DNA of 64,000 nt from Aquimarina sp. TRL1 (lineage in GTDB: Bacteria; Bacteroidota; Bacteroidia; Flavobacteriales; Flavobacteriaceae): the NCBI RefSeq assembly GCF_013365535.1, contig NZ_CP053590.1, forward strand, positions 5,260,501 through 5,324,500, written 5' to 3'. How positions within the stretch are numbered: position 1 is the stretch's first letter; every line of letters begins with the position of its first letter. A program made the position numbers and the translations under genes. The notes below the pieces were generated by a model. It had not been told where the DNA came from, did not search any database, and saw only the letters and a list, made by a program, of their open reading frames with translations. This document shows positions 1-9,638 of the stretch, one piece after another.

Positions 1-102
1 ACTACATGTCATTTTTATCCCGTAATATCTCGGATACACATCTACTTTCTTCCTTTTTCTATTTTTTGCACTCATATACCTTAATTGATTCATCAAATAA
101 GG

Positions 103-721
103 TTAATTCGACTCATCATACCACTCCATAATGGGCCAAGCTTGTGTCCACCAAATCCATGCAGCATCTCCTGTACTGTTGAGCAGTTTCTTGAAAAAAG
201 CTTCTTTTTTATACTGGTCAAAACTATGATCTTGTAAAAACTTATCGGCTTCAAAATAAAACCGGGCTCTTCTTATGTATTCTATCATTTCTTCTTTCTG
301 TCCATTTATAGCATAGAAACAAGCAAGATTATAATTAATTCCTTCATGGTTTGCCACATAAGGATTCTTTTTCGGTAGTTTATTTAGTACTTGTTTTAAA
401 AGCTCTTCCCGATCGTATTTTTTATCCAGTACAACAATCCCTCCTATCGCATTAGATATCAAATCGATATATTGTGGCAATTTTCTGTAAAAGGAAGTTT
501 CTCTGAAGTGGCAATCAATTGTATTATCGCAAGCAATTCCAACTGTTTTTTCTCTTTATAATAAGAGGCTACAAGTGCTCTTAGCTCAATAATAAAAGTG
601 ACATATTCATAGGAATCTTCCTCTATATCGACAATTGGCAAAATAGCTTCTGCCGACTTTACATCACCGGATTCTATATATTCTTTATATATTCTTTTAA
701 TTGAGGTAAAAATCCTGACAT
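103..721 (-). pseudogene. Broken TPR-like hypothetical gene with two frameshifts
   Basis: An ATG at 721 opens a reading frame that hits a stop after about 15 codons. The cause is visible: an 11-bp unit (ATATATTCTTT on the plus strand) stands twice in tandem at 676-697. Removing one copy joins the start to the long frame that runs to about 490. A second shift, plausibly one base lost in the A4 run at 488-491, moves the frame again, and the rest runs to 103. The repaired product would be about 200 aa, helical, with a TPR-like stretch (NLACFYAINGQKEEM) and a Trp-rich end. It is last in a minus-strand series with the bactofilin, esterase and aminopeptidase genes. Function unknown. A sequencing error could explain the second shift but hardly the 11-bp duplication. 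Confidence 0.6.
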
Positions 722-764
722 ATTGTTTTTAAAATTGAATGAATCTAAAATAAATTATTATACC

Positions 765-1130
765 TTATTTTTCTGTATTTATATTAATTTTTGCCCCCGG
801 AGCAATACTTATTTTTTTAGTGATTAATTCCCCTTCTACTTCACAACCTTTTCGTAAACAAATCACACTACTAGAAATAATAGCTCCTTTTATTTTTCCA
901 AAGATAATTGCTTTGGATTTTTCAGAAACTATTAATGTCCCATCTATCGTACCTTTATGAATAAAACGATATGGTGTATGTACTTTGATAACTCCGACAT
1001 GTTTTCCTTTAAAAATTACATTTTCTGTAAGTTCTACCGCTGCTTCCGAAAATGTTTCTATTTCCTTAAAACTGTATCTACAAAAAAAGAATTTTATTTT
1101 TTCCAACAGAGTACTACCTTGAGTCTTCAT
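765..1130 (-). CDS. Bactofilin-like polymer-forming protein
   Basis: A 121-aa protein whose middle and end are built of short beta-helix rungs (GTIDGTLIVSEKSKAIIFGKIKGAI and following), ending in APGAKININ. This is the pattern of bactofilins (DUF583), which form cytoplasmic or membrane-attached filaments used in cell shape and polarity. The N-terminal 30 residues are helical and basic with aromatic residues and could anchor it to the membrane. No signal peptide is seen. It lies 32 bp downstream of the esterase gene and 43 bp upstream of the broken TPR-like gene, on the same strand, so co-transcription is likely. It is slightly short for the family but complete in the beta-helix part. Confidence 0.75.
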   Translation of the reverse strand: MKTQGSTLLEKIKFFFCRYSFKEIETFSEAAVELTENVIFKGKHVGVIKVHTPYRFIHKGTIDGTLIVSEKSKAIIFGKIKGAIISSSVICLRKGCEVEGELITKKISIAPGAKININTEK

Positions 1131-1162
1131 TTTATTTTTTTACTTCCTGAAAAACTAAATAT

Positions 1163-2008
1163 TCAAAATTTATTTGGAGAGTTAAACGCACGCTGTATAT
1201 CCCGCGTAAGACACGAACGCCACACATCCCAACTATGTCTTCCATTAATAATACTCAACTCCTGAGGTATCTTTTCTGCTTTCATAAAAGTACGAAGGCT
1301 TATGACTACTTCCACAATATCAAAAGGATCGTCATCACCTGTAGAGAGGAAAAATCGTACTGGTAACTGTTGTTTTTTATAAGCTTCTAATAAATATGGA
1401 TAAGAACAGGCATCCCATTTTTGGGGATCAAAAACACCTTCAGTTGCAAATGCCGGAATACGGCGTGATGAGGATTGTAAAGGTGGCTGCGGATAATAAG
1501 CCGCCGGGCTCAATAAAATGGCTGAATGAAATAACGAAGGGTACTTCATCCCCAGACGTAAAGCCCCAAAACCTCCTGCTGAGTTTCCTGCTATAACTCT
1601 TTTATCCCGGGTTCTGGGAGATGTATACCGCTCTTCTATTATAGGGATAAACTCCTGTATAAAAAGTTCTTCCATCGGAAGTTCATGATCTATATACCAA
1701 CTGTTTTCTGCATTAATCGTCACAGCTAATACCGGAGGTATTTTTCGAATTGTAATTAAACTATCTAATAAGAATGGTAATCGTCCCTTTTCGGAATGCA
1801 TCCAATCTTTTTCACTTCCTCCATGCCCATGTAATACATAAAGTATTGCTAGCGAATCTTTATGCTTTTTGTAGTTATCGGGTAAGTATACCTGATAAGC
1901 AATATCTTTCCCTGCCGCATCAGAAAAAAAAGTCGAAGTAACTACCGTAGAATGCTGTGCATATACACTACTTATCATTACTAAAAAGATTCCTATATAC
2001 CTCATCAT
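1163..2008 (-). CDS. Secreted esterase, S-formylglutathione hydrolase-like (EstD family)
   Basis: A 281-aa alpha/beta hydrolase with a signal peptide (residues 1-17, ending SVYAQ). The oxyanion loop HGHGG is at 60-64. The nucleophile elbow GNSAGG puts the catalytic Ser at 143. The acid is likely Asp in the STGDDDPFD stretch near 225-230, and His258 in NGRHSW completes the triad. These are the marks of the putative esterase family (PF00756), which includes FrmB and antigen-85-like enzymes. Because it is exported, detoxification of formaldehyde adducts is unlikely; cleavage of an ester substrate in the periplasm, perhaps a siderophore or sugar ester, fits better. That substrate is inference. 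It sits 76 bp after the M1 aminopeptidase gene. Confidence 0.8.
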   Translation of the reverse strand: MMRYIGIFLVMISSVYAQHSTVVTSTFFSDAAGKDIAYQVYLPDNYKKHKDSLAILYVLHGHGGSEKDWMHSEKGRLPFLLDSLITIRKIPPVLAVTINAENSWYIDHELPMEELFIQEFIPIIEERYTSPRTRDKRVIAGNSAGGFGALRLGMKYPSLFHSAILLSPAAYYPQPPLQSSSRRIPAFATEGVFDPQKWDACSYPYLLEAYKKQQLPVRFFLSTGDDDPFDIVEVVISLRTFMKAEKIPQELSIINGRHSWDVWRSCLTRDIQRAFNSPNKF

Positions 2009-2084
2009 ATTATTTTCTAAACAACAACAATAGCTGTTCCGTTTTTATACTACCTATTCTCTTATTAACTGTATACTCTATAGC

Positions 2085-4691
2085 CTATTGAGAAATACTC
2101 TTTTTATGCAACTTCTGTACTCGATATAAAGCATCTGTAGCTTGTAACAATTTATTTTTTAAGACCGGGCTAAACTCTGGCTTACTTTGTAAAAAGTGAG
2201 AAAGTTTTTTATATGCTGCTTCAGAACTGTATTGCCCAATGGTATTATTCAACCAGGATTTTGGGAAAAAAATATCGCCTGTTTGCTGTATTTCCTCTAC
2301 TAAGGATAAGCTTACATCCAAATGCTTGACCGCTTCCTCCTGTCGCAATGGATGATGTATCAACCGTACCGCTGTCTGAACCCAGGATTCTTTTTCCCGA
2401 TTAGATACCTCCTTAAACGATTCGAAAAAGGCATCTCTAACCTGAACATCAGAAGACAATGCCGGTAGTAGAAAAGTAAATCGTTTTTTCTTATCTGGAT
2501 TTTTTAACCCTTCTTGAGTTTTTTGAAGAATTATTTCTTGTTTTTCATGTTCAAAAACAGCTAACTGCATTGCCAAATTAGTAATATCATCTTTATTGAG
2601 TAACAACTGATCTATGACTACTTCTTTATTCCAAATTTTGTATAGCCGGTCTTTCCCCGCTGGAGTATAGGCAATAGCGCTATACAACCCGAAAAGAGGC
2701 TTCTTTATAGCACTACCTATGTTTGATTGTAATAATCTATATACGGTAGGTTCTATTAGCTCTACAACTTTTGCCTGTTGAGAAACGGGTAGATACTTCC
2801 AAAAAAGAGAGCGGATATTTCCTGTCAAAATCCGTATTAACAGGGGTTCTTTTTCTTGATGCAGTGCTTTTATAAAAAATTGAATTGCTTTTGCTGCATC
2901 TATTGTTCCTGATAATACGGCTTCGTACATATTGATATAAGAAGCTCCACGAGACACTGCCTTCGGAAGTTTATGAATCAATTGTAATCGTGTTACATCA
3001 ATTGGAAAAACACCATATCCATATCCATCAGTATTATAGAGTACTGCCTGAGGTTTGGGCCACCCCTGGACCTGATCAATACGAGTATCCTTTTGAGTGC
3101 TTGTAATTGCCAGTGTAGCAATACTATCCGGATAAACTAAAGCAATCTCGAATTGTTGCGGCCATATTTTATCCGTTGCATCTTCTGCCTGTTGTGTAAT
3201 TGTATAAGAAACAATCTTTTCCTTATCATCATAGATGAGTTGATCTGTATAAACAGGACGTCCGGATTGATGAACCCAGACATTACTCCATTGCTTCATA
3301 TCTAATGGAGTTTTCTCATCCAGTATTTGTACTAGTTGGTTCCAATCAGCATTATCATGAGCATACGTCTGTATATATTCTTGTATTCCTTCCTGAAATG
3401 CAGAGGTTCCCATAGCTGTTTCTAACTGTCGCATCATAATCGGAGACTTATGATAGATAATCTGTCCATATAAAGTGCCTGCATCTTTAAGGTTTGGTAA
3501 TTTTTGTCGTATAGGCGTAGCGCCTCTGGTACGATCCTCACTATAAGCTGCCGGATAATGATCTGCTAGAAAAGAAAGTTCGTGATTGATTGACGGATAT
3601 ACCGGATTCATAATCTTATCTGCCATAAAATTAGCAAAAACCTCCTTCATCCACACATCATCAAACCACTTCATTGTCACCAAATCACCAAACCACATAT
3701 GTGCTGTTTCATGAGCGATTAGTTTACCTCTTCTCAATTGCTGATTGAGAGTAGCTGTGCTATCCATAAATAATATAGATTCTCTATATTGAATAGCTCC
3801 TACATGTTCCATTCCCCCGTACTGAAATCCTGGGATAGTAGCAAAATCCATCTTGGAATACGGAAAAGGATACGCCGTGTATTTCTGTAAAAAATCTATA
3901 GACTGTTGATGAAGATCAAATATCTTAGGAATACTACTTTTTATTTTGACAGTATCAGTTTCCCGATACAACATTGTCATATCAAAAATTCCGGGATTTT
4001 GCACTTCCTGCTGAAAGGCTCCTACTACAAAAGAAAATAAATAACTACTTATCTTTGCTGTCGTTCCAAATTCATAACGAATATGATTGCCTTTTTCTTC
4101 TGTTCTTTCTAAGGGTGCACCGCAAATCACTTTCCAATCTTTGGGAGCATTGATAGTCAACTGATATGCTGCTTTTATATTTGGCTGATCAAAACATGGA
4201 AAAAGAGTTCTAGCCCGATCCGGTACCAACAGCGTATACAGATAATCTTTATTCCTGTTAAGCGAAAGTTCTCCTGCTGTAAAATCAATTGCTATACTAT
4301 TTTTTCCCGCTACCAGATAGGACGCTTCTATAATCAAATGTCCATTTTGATGTCTAATGGTTACAGGTTTTCCATTTACAGAAAGGGATTGAAGCATTTT
4401 TCTCTTTTCTTCAAAATCTAATATCAAAGGGGTCGCTACATCTGATATATCTACCTCTAATTGCAGATGAGCATGAATTGGCTTTTCTTGCTCTTTGGGA
4501 ATATCAAAAGATAATGTATACAGTACCTCTTTTATTTGTTGCTTCCGACTTGCTGCCAATTCCTCGGAAACTCCTTTTGTTACTTTTATTTCTTTCTGAA
4601 CTGATGAGTTACAAGATATAAACACAACTATCATACACCCAAGCATCATTCGTATAGAAAGAAAAGCTTTTTTGTATCTATGAGAAATCAT
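2085..4691 (-). CDS. M1 family metallopeptidase lipoprotein
   Basis: An 868-aa zinc aminopeptidase of the M1 (gluzincin) family. The leader has a lipobox ending at Cys27 (VFISC), so it is probably lipid-anchored. The N-terminal beta domain covers about 45-240. The exopeptidase motif reads GGMEH at 292-296, with His in place of the Asn of classical GAMEN. The zinc motif HETAH is at 327-331, with the third ligand Glu350 exactly 18 residues on (HExxH-18-E). A helical C-terminal half follows. Length fits the family. It removes N-terminal amino acids from peptides, probably in the periplasm. First in a minus-strand run with an esterase and a bactofilin. Confidence 0.9.
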   Translation of the reverse strand: MISHRYKKAFLSIRMMLGCMIVVFISCNSSVQKEIKVTKGVSEELAASRKQQIKEVLYTLSFDIPKEQEKPIHAHLQLEVDISDVATPLILDFEEKRKMLQSLSVNGKPVTIRHQNGHLIIEASYLVAGKNSIAIDFTAGELSLNRNKDYLYTLLVPDRARTLFPCFDQPNIKAAYQLTINAPKDWKVICGAPLERTEEKGNHIRYEFGTTAKISSYLFSFVVGAFQQEVQNPGIFDMTMLYRETDTVKIKSSIPKIFDLHQQSIDFLQKYTAYPFPYSKMDFATIPGFQYGGMEHVGAIQYRESILFMDSTATLNQQLRRGKLIAHETAHMWFGDLVTMKWFDDVWMKEVFANFMADKIMNPVYPSINHELSFLADHYPAAYSEDRTRGATPIRQKLPNLKDAGTLYGQIIYHKSPIMMRQLETAMGTSAFQEGIQEYIQTYAHDNADWNQLVQILDEKTPLDMKQWSNVWVHQSGRPVYTDQLIYDDKEKIVSYTITQQAEDATDKIWPQQFEIALVYPDSIATLAITSTQKDTRIDQVQGWPKPQAVLYNTDGYGYGVFPIDVTRLQLIHKLPKAVSRGASYINMYEAVLSGTIDAAKAIQFFIKALHQEKEPLLIRILTGNIRSLFWKYLPVSQQAKVVELIEPTVYRLLQSNIGSAIKKPLFGLYSAIAYTPAGKDRLYKIWNKEVVIDQLLLNKDDITNLAMQLAVFEHEKQEIILQKTQEGLKNPDKKKRFTFLLPALSSDVQVRDAFFESFKEVSNREKESWVQTAVRLIHHPLRQEEAVKHLDVSLSLVEEIQQTGDIFFPKSWLNNTIGQYSSEAAYKKLSHFLQSKPEFSPVLKNKLLQATDALYRVQKLHKKSISQ

Positions 4692-5255
4692 ATGTTCTTT
4701 TTTGCGGGGTTATTCAATATGGTGTAAAATAAGCATAATTTTTTCCTTGAGATTTATCTGATACCATTACTTTATAAAAAATGTTTTATTATGATATATT
4801 TTATACAGTATTCCTTTCTTCTTTCTTGCTATTTCTACAGTGTCAAAAACTATAAAACTACACTTTATAAAAAAAACAAACACCTAATAAACAACAACTT
4901 AACACCCCCCTCATTTTAATATATTCATTTTTGGCATACCCTTTGGTCTATAGAAGATGGTACACAACATTCTTAGAGCAGTTCGGGGTCTTTTCTGAAA
5001 CCTCTAATGGATGTTGTTTTCCGACTGTGCAAAAGCCTCTTCTCCGTTACGAATTCGGGGTGAGGCTTTTATTTTGGGACTAGTTCATCATTTTCTAAAC
5101 GTTAAAAACAACAAGAACACTACCGATATATCACGTTTTCACTATCTTGAAATCAATACTGATTACAGTAGATCATCATACAATGATGCAGTAACTATGA
5201 AACAGTCCTAATTGTTTTAATGTTTCTACATTCTAAGAGATCCTAAGCTTATAAT
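4692..5255. other. Intergenic region without convincing gene
   Basis: This stretch separates divergently transcribed genes. It holds AT-rich DNA and one inverted repeat at 5031-5070. An open frame of 66 codons at 5011-5211 crosses the inverted repeat and has no recognisable protein character, so I do not call it. Promoters for both flanking genes should lie here, but no strong TAnnTTTG box stands out. Confidence 0.5.
5031..5070. terminator. Inverted repeat, terminator-like
   Basis: AAAAGCCTC at 5031-5039 pairs with GAGGCTTTT at 5062-5070 around a 22-base loop. The right side runs into a short T-rich stretch. It lies between divergent genes, where a terminator has no obvious client, so it may be a relic of a lost gene or a small RNA end. 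Confidence 0.35.
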
Positions 5256-5771
5256 ATGTCTATAAAAATAGTTAATAGCACACTAGATGATATAGAAGAA
5301 ATCTTTCGGCTATATCGTTTTGCTACCGCATACCAAAAAACAAAATCGGCTGTTCCCTGGCCTGAATTTGCCCCTTCATTAATAACAAAAGAAATCGAGG
5401 AACAACGCCAATGGAAAATACTTATAGATAATCAGGTTGCCTGCGTATGGGCTATTACTTTTGACGACCCTTATATCTGGGAAGAAAAAAATGAAGATCC
5501 TGCAATCTACATTCATAGAATTGCGACTCATCCGGAATATCGGGGACATCAATTGGTAAGCAAAATAGTCAATTGGACGATCGAATATGCTAAAGTCCAC
5601 AATAAGCAGTTTATACGGATGGATACCGTTGGAGAAAACCGCGGATTAATTACCTATTACGAAAAATGTGGCTTCGATTTCTTAGGGCTTTCTTCATTAA
5701 AAAACACAGAAAAACTACCTGCTCATTATCACAATGCTACTGTTTCTTTATTCGAATTAAAAGTTCCTTAA
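5256..5771 (+). CDS. GNAT family N-acetyltransferase
   Basis: A 171-aa single-domain acetyltransferase. The acetyl-CoA binding loop appears as IATHPEYRGHQLVSKIV around residues 89-105, a variant of the R/Q-x-x-G-x-G/A motif, followed by the typical late segment ENRGLITYYEKCGFDFLG (about 127-145). The GNAT fold transfers an acetyl group from acetyl-CoA to an amine; the substrate cannot be told. It starts a plus-strand pair with the SRPBCC gene 16 bp downstream. Confidence 0.8.
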   Translation: MSIKIVNSTLDDIEEIFRLYRFATAYQKTKSAVPWPEFAPSLITKEIEEQRQWKILIDNQVACVWAITFDDPYIWEEKNEDPAIYIHRIATHPEYRGHQLVSKIVNWTIEYAKVHNKQFIRMDTVGENRGLITYYEKCGFDFLGLSSLKNTEKLPAHYHNATVSLFELKVP

Positions 5772-5787
5772 TGACTTCTATATACCT

Positions 5788-6294
5788 ATGCCTACTATAG
5801 CACTACAAACCATAATTAAAGCAGATAAAAAAATAGTTTTTGACTTATCCAGAAGTATTGACTTACACAAAATCTCAACCGCCCATACAAAAGAAGAAGC
5901 CATTGCTGGAAAAACTTCTGGACTAATCGAATTAGGAGAACAAGTTACTTGGAGAGCAAAGCATTTGGGTGTTTTTCAGACGTTAACATCTAAAATCACT
6001 GCTTACCAATCTCCTGACTATTTTGTAGATGAGATGGTACAGGGAGTTTTTAAGCGTTTCAGGCATGAACATCATTTTTCTACAGTAGGTTCCGATACCT
6101 TACTTACAGATTATTTTGATTATACTGCTCCTTTTGGTATTCTCGGAGTATGTATGGACATCATTTTCTTACAAAAATACATGACAACGCTTCTTATAAA
6201 AAGAAATCAGTACATCAAAACATTTGCAGAATCCGATCAATGGAAAGCAATTCTCAATCCTTATCAAAAGCCCAAACAACCACTAAACTACTAA
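5788..6294 (+). CDS. SRPBCC (START-like) domain protein
   Basis: A 168-aa protein whose opening (residues 1-25, TIIKADKKIVFDLSRSIDLH) is typical of SRPBCC/polyketide-cyclase-like ligand-binding folds. The family pattern continues with VTWRAKHLGVFQTLTSKI and a conserved Asp/Tyr-rich stretch (TDYFDYTAPFGILG). These proteins bind hydrophobic ligands in a deep pocket and are widespread in Bacteroidota, mostly of unknown function. It follows the acetyltransferase gene at 16 bp and is probably co-transcribed with it. No signal peptide. Confidence 0.75.
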   Translation: MPTIALQTIIKADKKIVFDLSRSIDLHKISTAHTKEEAIAGKTSGLIELGEQVTWRAKHLGVFQTLTSKITAYQSPDYFVDEMVQGVFKRFRHEHHFSTVGSDTLLTDYFDYTAPFGILGVCMDIIFLQKYMTTLLIKRNQYIKTFAESDQWKAILNPYQKPKQPLNY

Positions 6295-6386
6295 TTAACA
6301 GAAAATTAAACCTACAAAAAAGCAATTAATAGGCAAAAAAAACATAAATTAGAGGTTCACAAGTAGTAACCACTAACCCATTTTTT

Positions 6387-6875
6387 ATGTTTCTTAAAAC
6401 CGAAAGACCATCTCTAGAGAGATTAGATCATGTTGATATCAAGATTTTAAAACTGCTGCAGGAAAACTCTAACATCACTACCAAAGAGCTTGCTCAAAAG
6501 GTTCAATTATCCCCTACGCCCGTTTTCGAACGTGTCAAAAGACTGGAGAATCACGGATATATTAAAAAATATGTTGCTGTACTCAGTCCGGAAAAACTAA
6601 ACAGTGGTCTCACTGTATTTTGTAATATTACCTTAAAACAACACACAAAAGAAATTGGAAATAACTTTATTAAAGATATTAAATCACTTGCAGAAGTAAT
6701 CGAGTGTTATAACATATCTGGAGACTATGATTTTTTATTAAAGGTTTTGGTCAAAGATATGAAACACTACCAGAACTTTGTACTGAATAAATTAGGGCTT
6801 ATTGAAAATATCGGTAGTGCTCATAGTACTTTTGTAATGGAAAAGGTCAAACAATCGTATGCTGTTCCTATCTAA
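6387..6875 (+). CDS. Lrp/AsnC family transcriptional regulator
   Basis: A 162-aa regulator with the standard Lrp layout. The N-terminal winged helix is at about 15-75 (LDHVDIKILKLLQENSNITTKELAQKV, then SPTPVFERVKRLE as recognition helix). The C-terminal RAM/AsnC ligand domain is at 80-155, including the conserved SGDYDFLLKV turn. Such proteins form octamers and respond to amino acids. The target is not shown by the sequence. The gene stands alone and is closed by a strong hairpin at 6908-6947. Confidence 0.9.
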   Translation: MFLKTERPSLERLDHVDIKILKLLQENSNITTKELAQKVQLSPTPVFERVKRLENHGYIKKYVAVLSPEKLNSGLTVFCNITLKQHTKEIGNNFIKDIKSLAEVIECYNISGDYDFLLKVLVKDMKHYQNFVLNKLGLIENIGSAHSTFVMEKVKQSYAVPI

Positions 6876-6907
6876 AAAAACAGCATTCTTTATTCAATAA
6901 TTTCTTT

Positions 6908-6947
6908 AAAGAAGAATTAAGAAACCTACGTTGCTTAATTCTTCTTT
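6908..6947 (+). terminator. Rho-independent terminator after the Lrp gene
   Basis: A perfect 14-bp stem (AAAGAAGAATTAAG with CTTAATTCTTCTTT, loop of 12) is followed by TTTTAG. It lies between the convergent Lrp and MotA/TolQ-like genes. Confidence 0.8.
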
Positions 6948-7009
6948 TTAGTACACTTTTCTTTGATAAGTTTATTGGTATTATTGCTCACCTTATTTTC
7001 TGTTTTTTT

Positions 7010-7438
7010 CTAAACACCTTCTTCTTGTCTCTCTTTGGTCAACCAAATAAAAATAGTTGTGGCAATTCTGGCTATAATAAAGATAAAAGTCCCTAATAGT
7101 GTAGGTAAGAAAGTAGTTTTTAGCCCCCCTGCCAATACACTTGGAGAAGCACCTTCTAAAAAATGAAAGTGATCCAAGGCGCTTATCAGCCCTAATAATT
7201 GACTAAACACGCCAATAATTAAGGCTAATAATCCAATCGAATTAATCAACCTACTGTTTTTATCAGTGGGTAGAGATCCTTTTTTAAAATGAATAATTCC
7301 TTTTATGATCATTGCAATACACAGCATTAACAATAACATCAAAATACTCATAGAAGTAATACCTCCTTCTTCCATACGCTGATAAACAGTAGAAAAAAAA
7401 GAAACTCGTAACAGACTCGTAAATAGTATAGACATCAT
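7010..7438 (-). CDS. MotA/TolQ/ExbB-type proton channel-like membrane protein
   Basis: A 142-aa protein with three predicted membrane segments (about 28-47, 65-87 and 103-133). The last part (LKTTFLPTLLGTFIFIIARI) matches the conserved core of MotA/TolQ/ExbB channel subunits, where a Thr/Pro-rich stretch lines the proton path. It is shorter than true TolQ or ExbB (about 220 aa) and lacks the large cytoplasmic loop. No ExbD or TonB partner is adjacent, so the energised partner is unknown. Flavobacterial genomes carry such lone short homologues. Confidence 0.65.
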   Translation of the reverse strand: MMSILFTSLLRVSFFSTVYQRMEEGGITSMSILMLLLMLCIAMIIKGIIHFKKGSLPTDKNSRLINSIGLLALIIGVFSQLLGLISALDHFHFLEGASPSVLAGGLKTTFLPTLLGTFIFIIARIATTIFIWLTKERQEEGV

Positions 7439-7707
7439 ATTTTATTTTTTAATCATTATTTGAGATCAAAACTAAGTTGTTTTAGGGCTGGCTTCTTTTT
7501 TCTGCGACTAACAACGGTTTTTTACTGCTTTTTTACTTGATAATAAGGATTTAGAATATACTTATGTTTGTACTGGCACTGAAATACTGCCCCCCCATAG
7601 GCAAACAAAACAATCCCCAAATCCCCTACTTAGCCAGTAGAATCCCTTTTTAAAGCTGTTTTCTATGTAAAAAAACATGTTTTAAATATAAAAAATACAG
7701 ATATTGT

Positions 7708-8766
7708 ATGCTGATGATTTCTAAAAAATTCATTTTACGCAAGATACAGCAACTTCTGCTTCACAGTATTTTCTGGGTTGGAGTCTTGGTTTTTTACATC
7801 GTTTTTTTTGGTCATCAAAGCACTAACTTTCAGTATGTATTTTCTTTTTCGGCATTTTTAATGCCTGTAACCATAGCAACTACCTATACTTTTAATTATT
7901 ACATTATCCCTACTTACCTCCTCCCTAAAAGATACGGCCTTCTTATTTTATACAGTATTTATACGCTGGTATTATCTACGTATTTTATTATTATCTCCAT
8001 TTTTTATGGATTGATCTTTTTATCGGAATTAAAAACTGCCGGAATGGCTCCCATGAGCAAAAGTATCCTATTTGTCATGGTAGCTGTCTATCTCATTGTT
8101 ATATTATTTAGTGCATTCAGCCTGATCAAGCATAATTATACCGCCACAGCCACTAATCAAAACCTACAAAACAAAATTTTAGAAACCCAATTACAATTTA
8201 AAAAACAGGAACTTCAGTATCTAAAAATGCAAATCCATCCTCATTTTCTCTTTAACACTTTAAACACACTCTATGGATTTGCTTTAAAAAAATCTGAAGA
8301 TACTCCGGATATGATTCTTAAACTAGCTAATTTACTTGATTATCTGTTGTACCAATCTAATAAGCCCATGGTAACACTGGAAGAAGAAATCGATCATATG
8401 CAGGATTATATTGCTTTGGAAAAAATGCGATTCCGGGATACACTGGATATTTCATTAAAACTGCCACAGGGCAAAAACACCTTAAAAATTCCTCCTATGT
8501 TATTCATCCCTTTTGTAGAAAACAGCTTTAAACACGGTCATATCAGCGATGGAAAATTATCTATTCATATTTCACTTCAATATATCAATAAAGAAGTTTG
8601 CTTCCGGGTTAAAAATTCTGTTAAATCTTCTCCTGTTAATACTAAAGAAGGTATTGGATTACAAAATCTAAAAAAGCGTCTGTCTTTATTGTACAAAGAC
8701 AAACATCAACTCACGATCTCACAGACAAATCAATGGTATCATACAGAGCTTCGATTCACTCCCTAG
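7708..8766 (+). CDS. LytS-like sensor histidine kinase
   Basis: A 352-aa kinase of the His_kinase (PF06580) group. Four membrane segments fill residues 17-140, then a coiled linker (150-172). The phosphoacceptor box QIHPHFLFNTLN is at 175-186, with the His at 179 being the usual site. The N-box (PPMLFIPFVENSFKHG) and a G-box (GIGLQNLKKRL) form the ATPase part. The next gene, 92 bp on, is a LytTR response regulator, its expected partner. The small extracytoplasmic loops suggest sensing within the membrane. Confidence 0.88.
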   Translation: MLMISKKFILRKIQQLLLHSIFWVGVLVFYIVFFGHQSTNFQYVFSFSAFLMPVTIATTYTFNYYIIPTYLLPKRYGLLILYSIYTLVLSTYFIIISIFYGLIFLSELKTAGMAPMSKSILFVMVAVYLIVILFSAFSLIKHNYTATATNQNLQNKILETQLQFKKQELQYLKMQIHPHFLFNTLNTLYGFALKKSEDTPDMILKLANLLDYLLYQSNKPMVTLEEEIDHMQDYIALEKMRFRDTLDISLKLPQGKNTLKIPPMLFIPFVENSFKHGHISDGKLSIHISLQYINKEVCFRVKNSVKSSPVNTKEGIGLQNLKKRLSLLYKDKHQLTISQTNQWYHTELRFTP

Positions 8767-8858
8767 ATGACAATAAAAACAATCTACCTATACTGCATAT
8801 TTTTTTACCCTACCACGCTACAGTATTCCTCAAAACATAACTTAATTAGAACAATTTC

Positions 8859-9569
8859 ATGAAAAATCTTATTTCTTGTATTATCGTTGATGATGAACCT
8901 ACTGCCCGGGAAATTATTCAATCGCACTTATCCAAAATTGATCGTATTGAAGTATTGATGAGTTGTGCAAATGCTCTTGAAGCATTTAATTATCTCAGCC
9001 AACACCAGGTGGATTTAATTTTTCTGGATATTAATATGCCAGAAATATCAGGTATTTCTTTTGCCCGTTCTATTCATAAAAACTGTAAAATTATTTTCAC
9101 TACAGCTTATAGGGAATATGCAATTGACGGTTTTGATCTTCACGCAGTGGATTATTTGTTAAAACCTATTTCTTTTGAACGATTGTTGCAAGCTGTCAAT
9201 AATTATTTTGATGTATATCACACTAATATTTCAGATACTTCTGATAAGAATAAAACACATGATTTTATTTTTGTTCGGTCAGACAGACGCATGAAGAAAG
9301 TAACCTTTTCTGATATTCTATACATAGAAAGTTACAGCGACTACTTAAAAATTCACTGTATTGATATTGTTATTACAACGCGGGAGACTATTAGCAACAT
9401 AGAATCGCGATTGCCTAAACAAGATTTTTTACGAATCCATCGCTCATATATCATAGCGATTTCTAAAATTACTTCTTATTCCAATGAAGAAGTTGTCATT
9501 GCTCGTAAATCCATTCCTATCAGCAGAAATTATAAACAGGAAGTGTTATCTAGATTAGACACCATATAA
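8859..9569 (+). CDS. LytTR family response regulator
   Basis: A 236-aa two-domain regulator. The receiver domain has the acidic pair at 11-12 (DDE), the phosphorylated Asp57 in FLDINMPE, and Lys in LLKPISF near 105. The LytTR DNA-binding domain fills about 135-235 (RSDRRMKKVTFSDILYIES, then LRIHRSYII and the closing IPISRNYKQEVL). It should be phosphorylated by the LytS-like kinase encoded just upstream. LytTR proteins bind direct repeats upstream of target promoters; the targets are not evident. Confidence 0.9.
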   Translation: MKNLISCIIVDDEPTAREIIQSHLSKIDRIEVLMSCANALEAFNYLSQHQVDLIFLDINMPEISGISFARSIHKNCKIIFTTAYREYAIDGFDLHAVDYLLKPISFERLLQAVNNYFDVYHTNISDTSDKNKTHDFIFVRSDRRMKKVTFSDILYIESYSDYLKIHCIDIVITTRETISNIESRLPKQDFLRIHRSYIIAISKITSYSNEEVVIARKSIPISRNYKQEVLSRLDTI

Positions 9570-9570
9570 A

Positions 9571-9606
9571 AAAAGCCTTTCAGGAAAAATACTCCTAAAG
9601 GCTTTT
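9571..9606. terminator. Bidirectional terminator
   Basis: AAAAGCCTTT pairs with AAAGGCTTTT, extended by AGGA/TCCT after one bulged base. It is flanked by an A run and a T run, so it serves both convergent genes (the LytTR regulator and lpdA). Confidence 0.85.
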
Positions 9607-9638
9607 ATTTGTTTTTATTTCGTTCAAAAAAGTTTTGT

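Noticed and set aside
5011..5211. 66-codon frame between aminopeptidase and acetyltransferase genes
   Set aside because: It crosses an inverted repeat and has no recognisable domain or leader.
7439..7707. Riboswitch or small RNA before the LytS-like kinase
   Set aside because: A C-run (CCCCCCC near 7590) and A/T-rich DNA are present but no conserved fold could be recognised.
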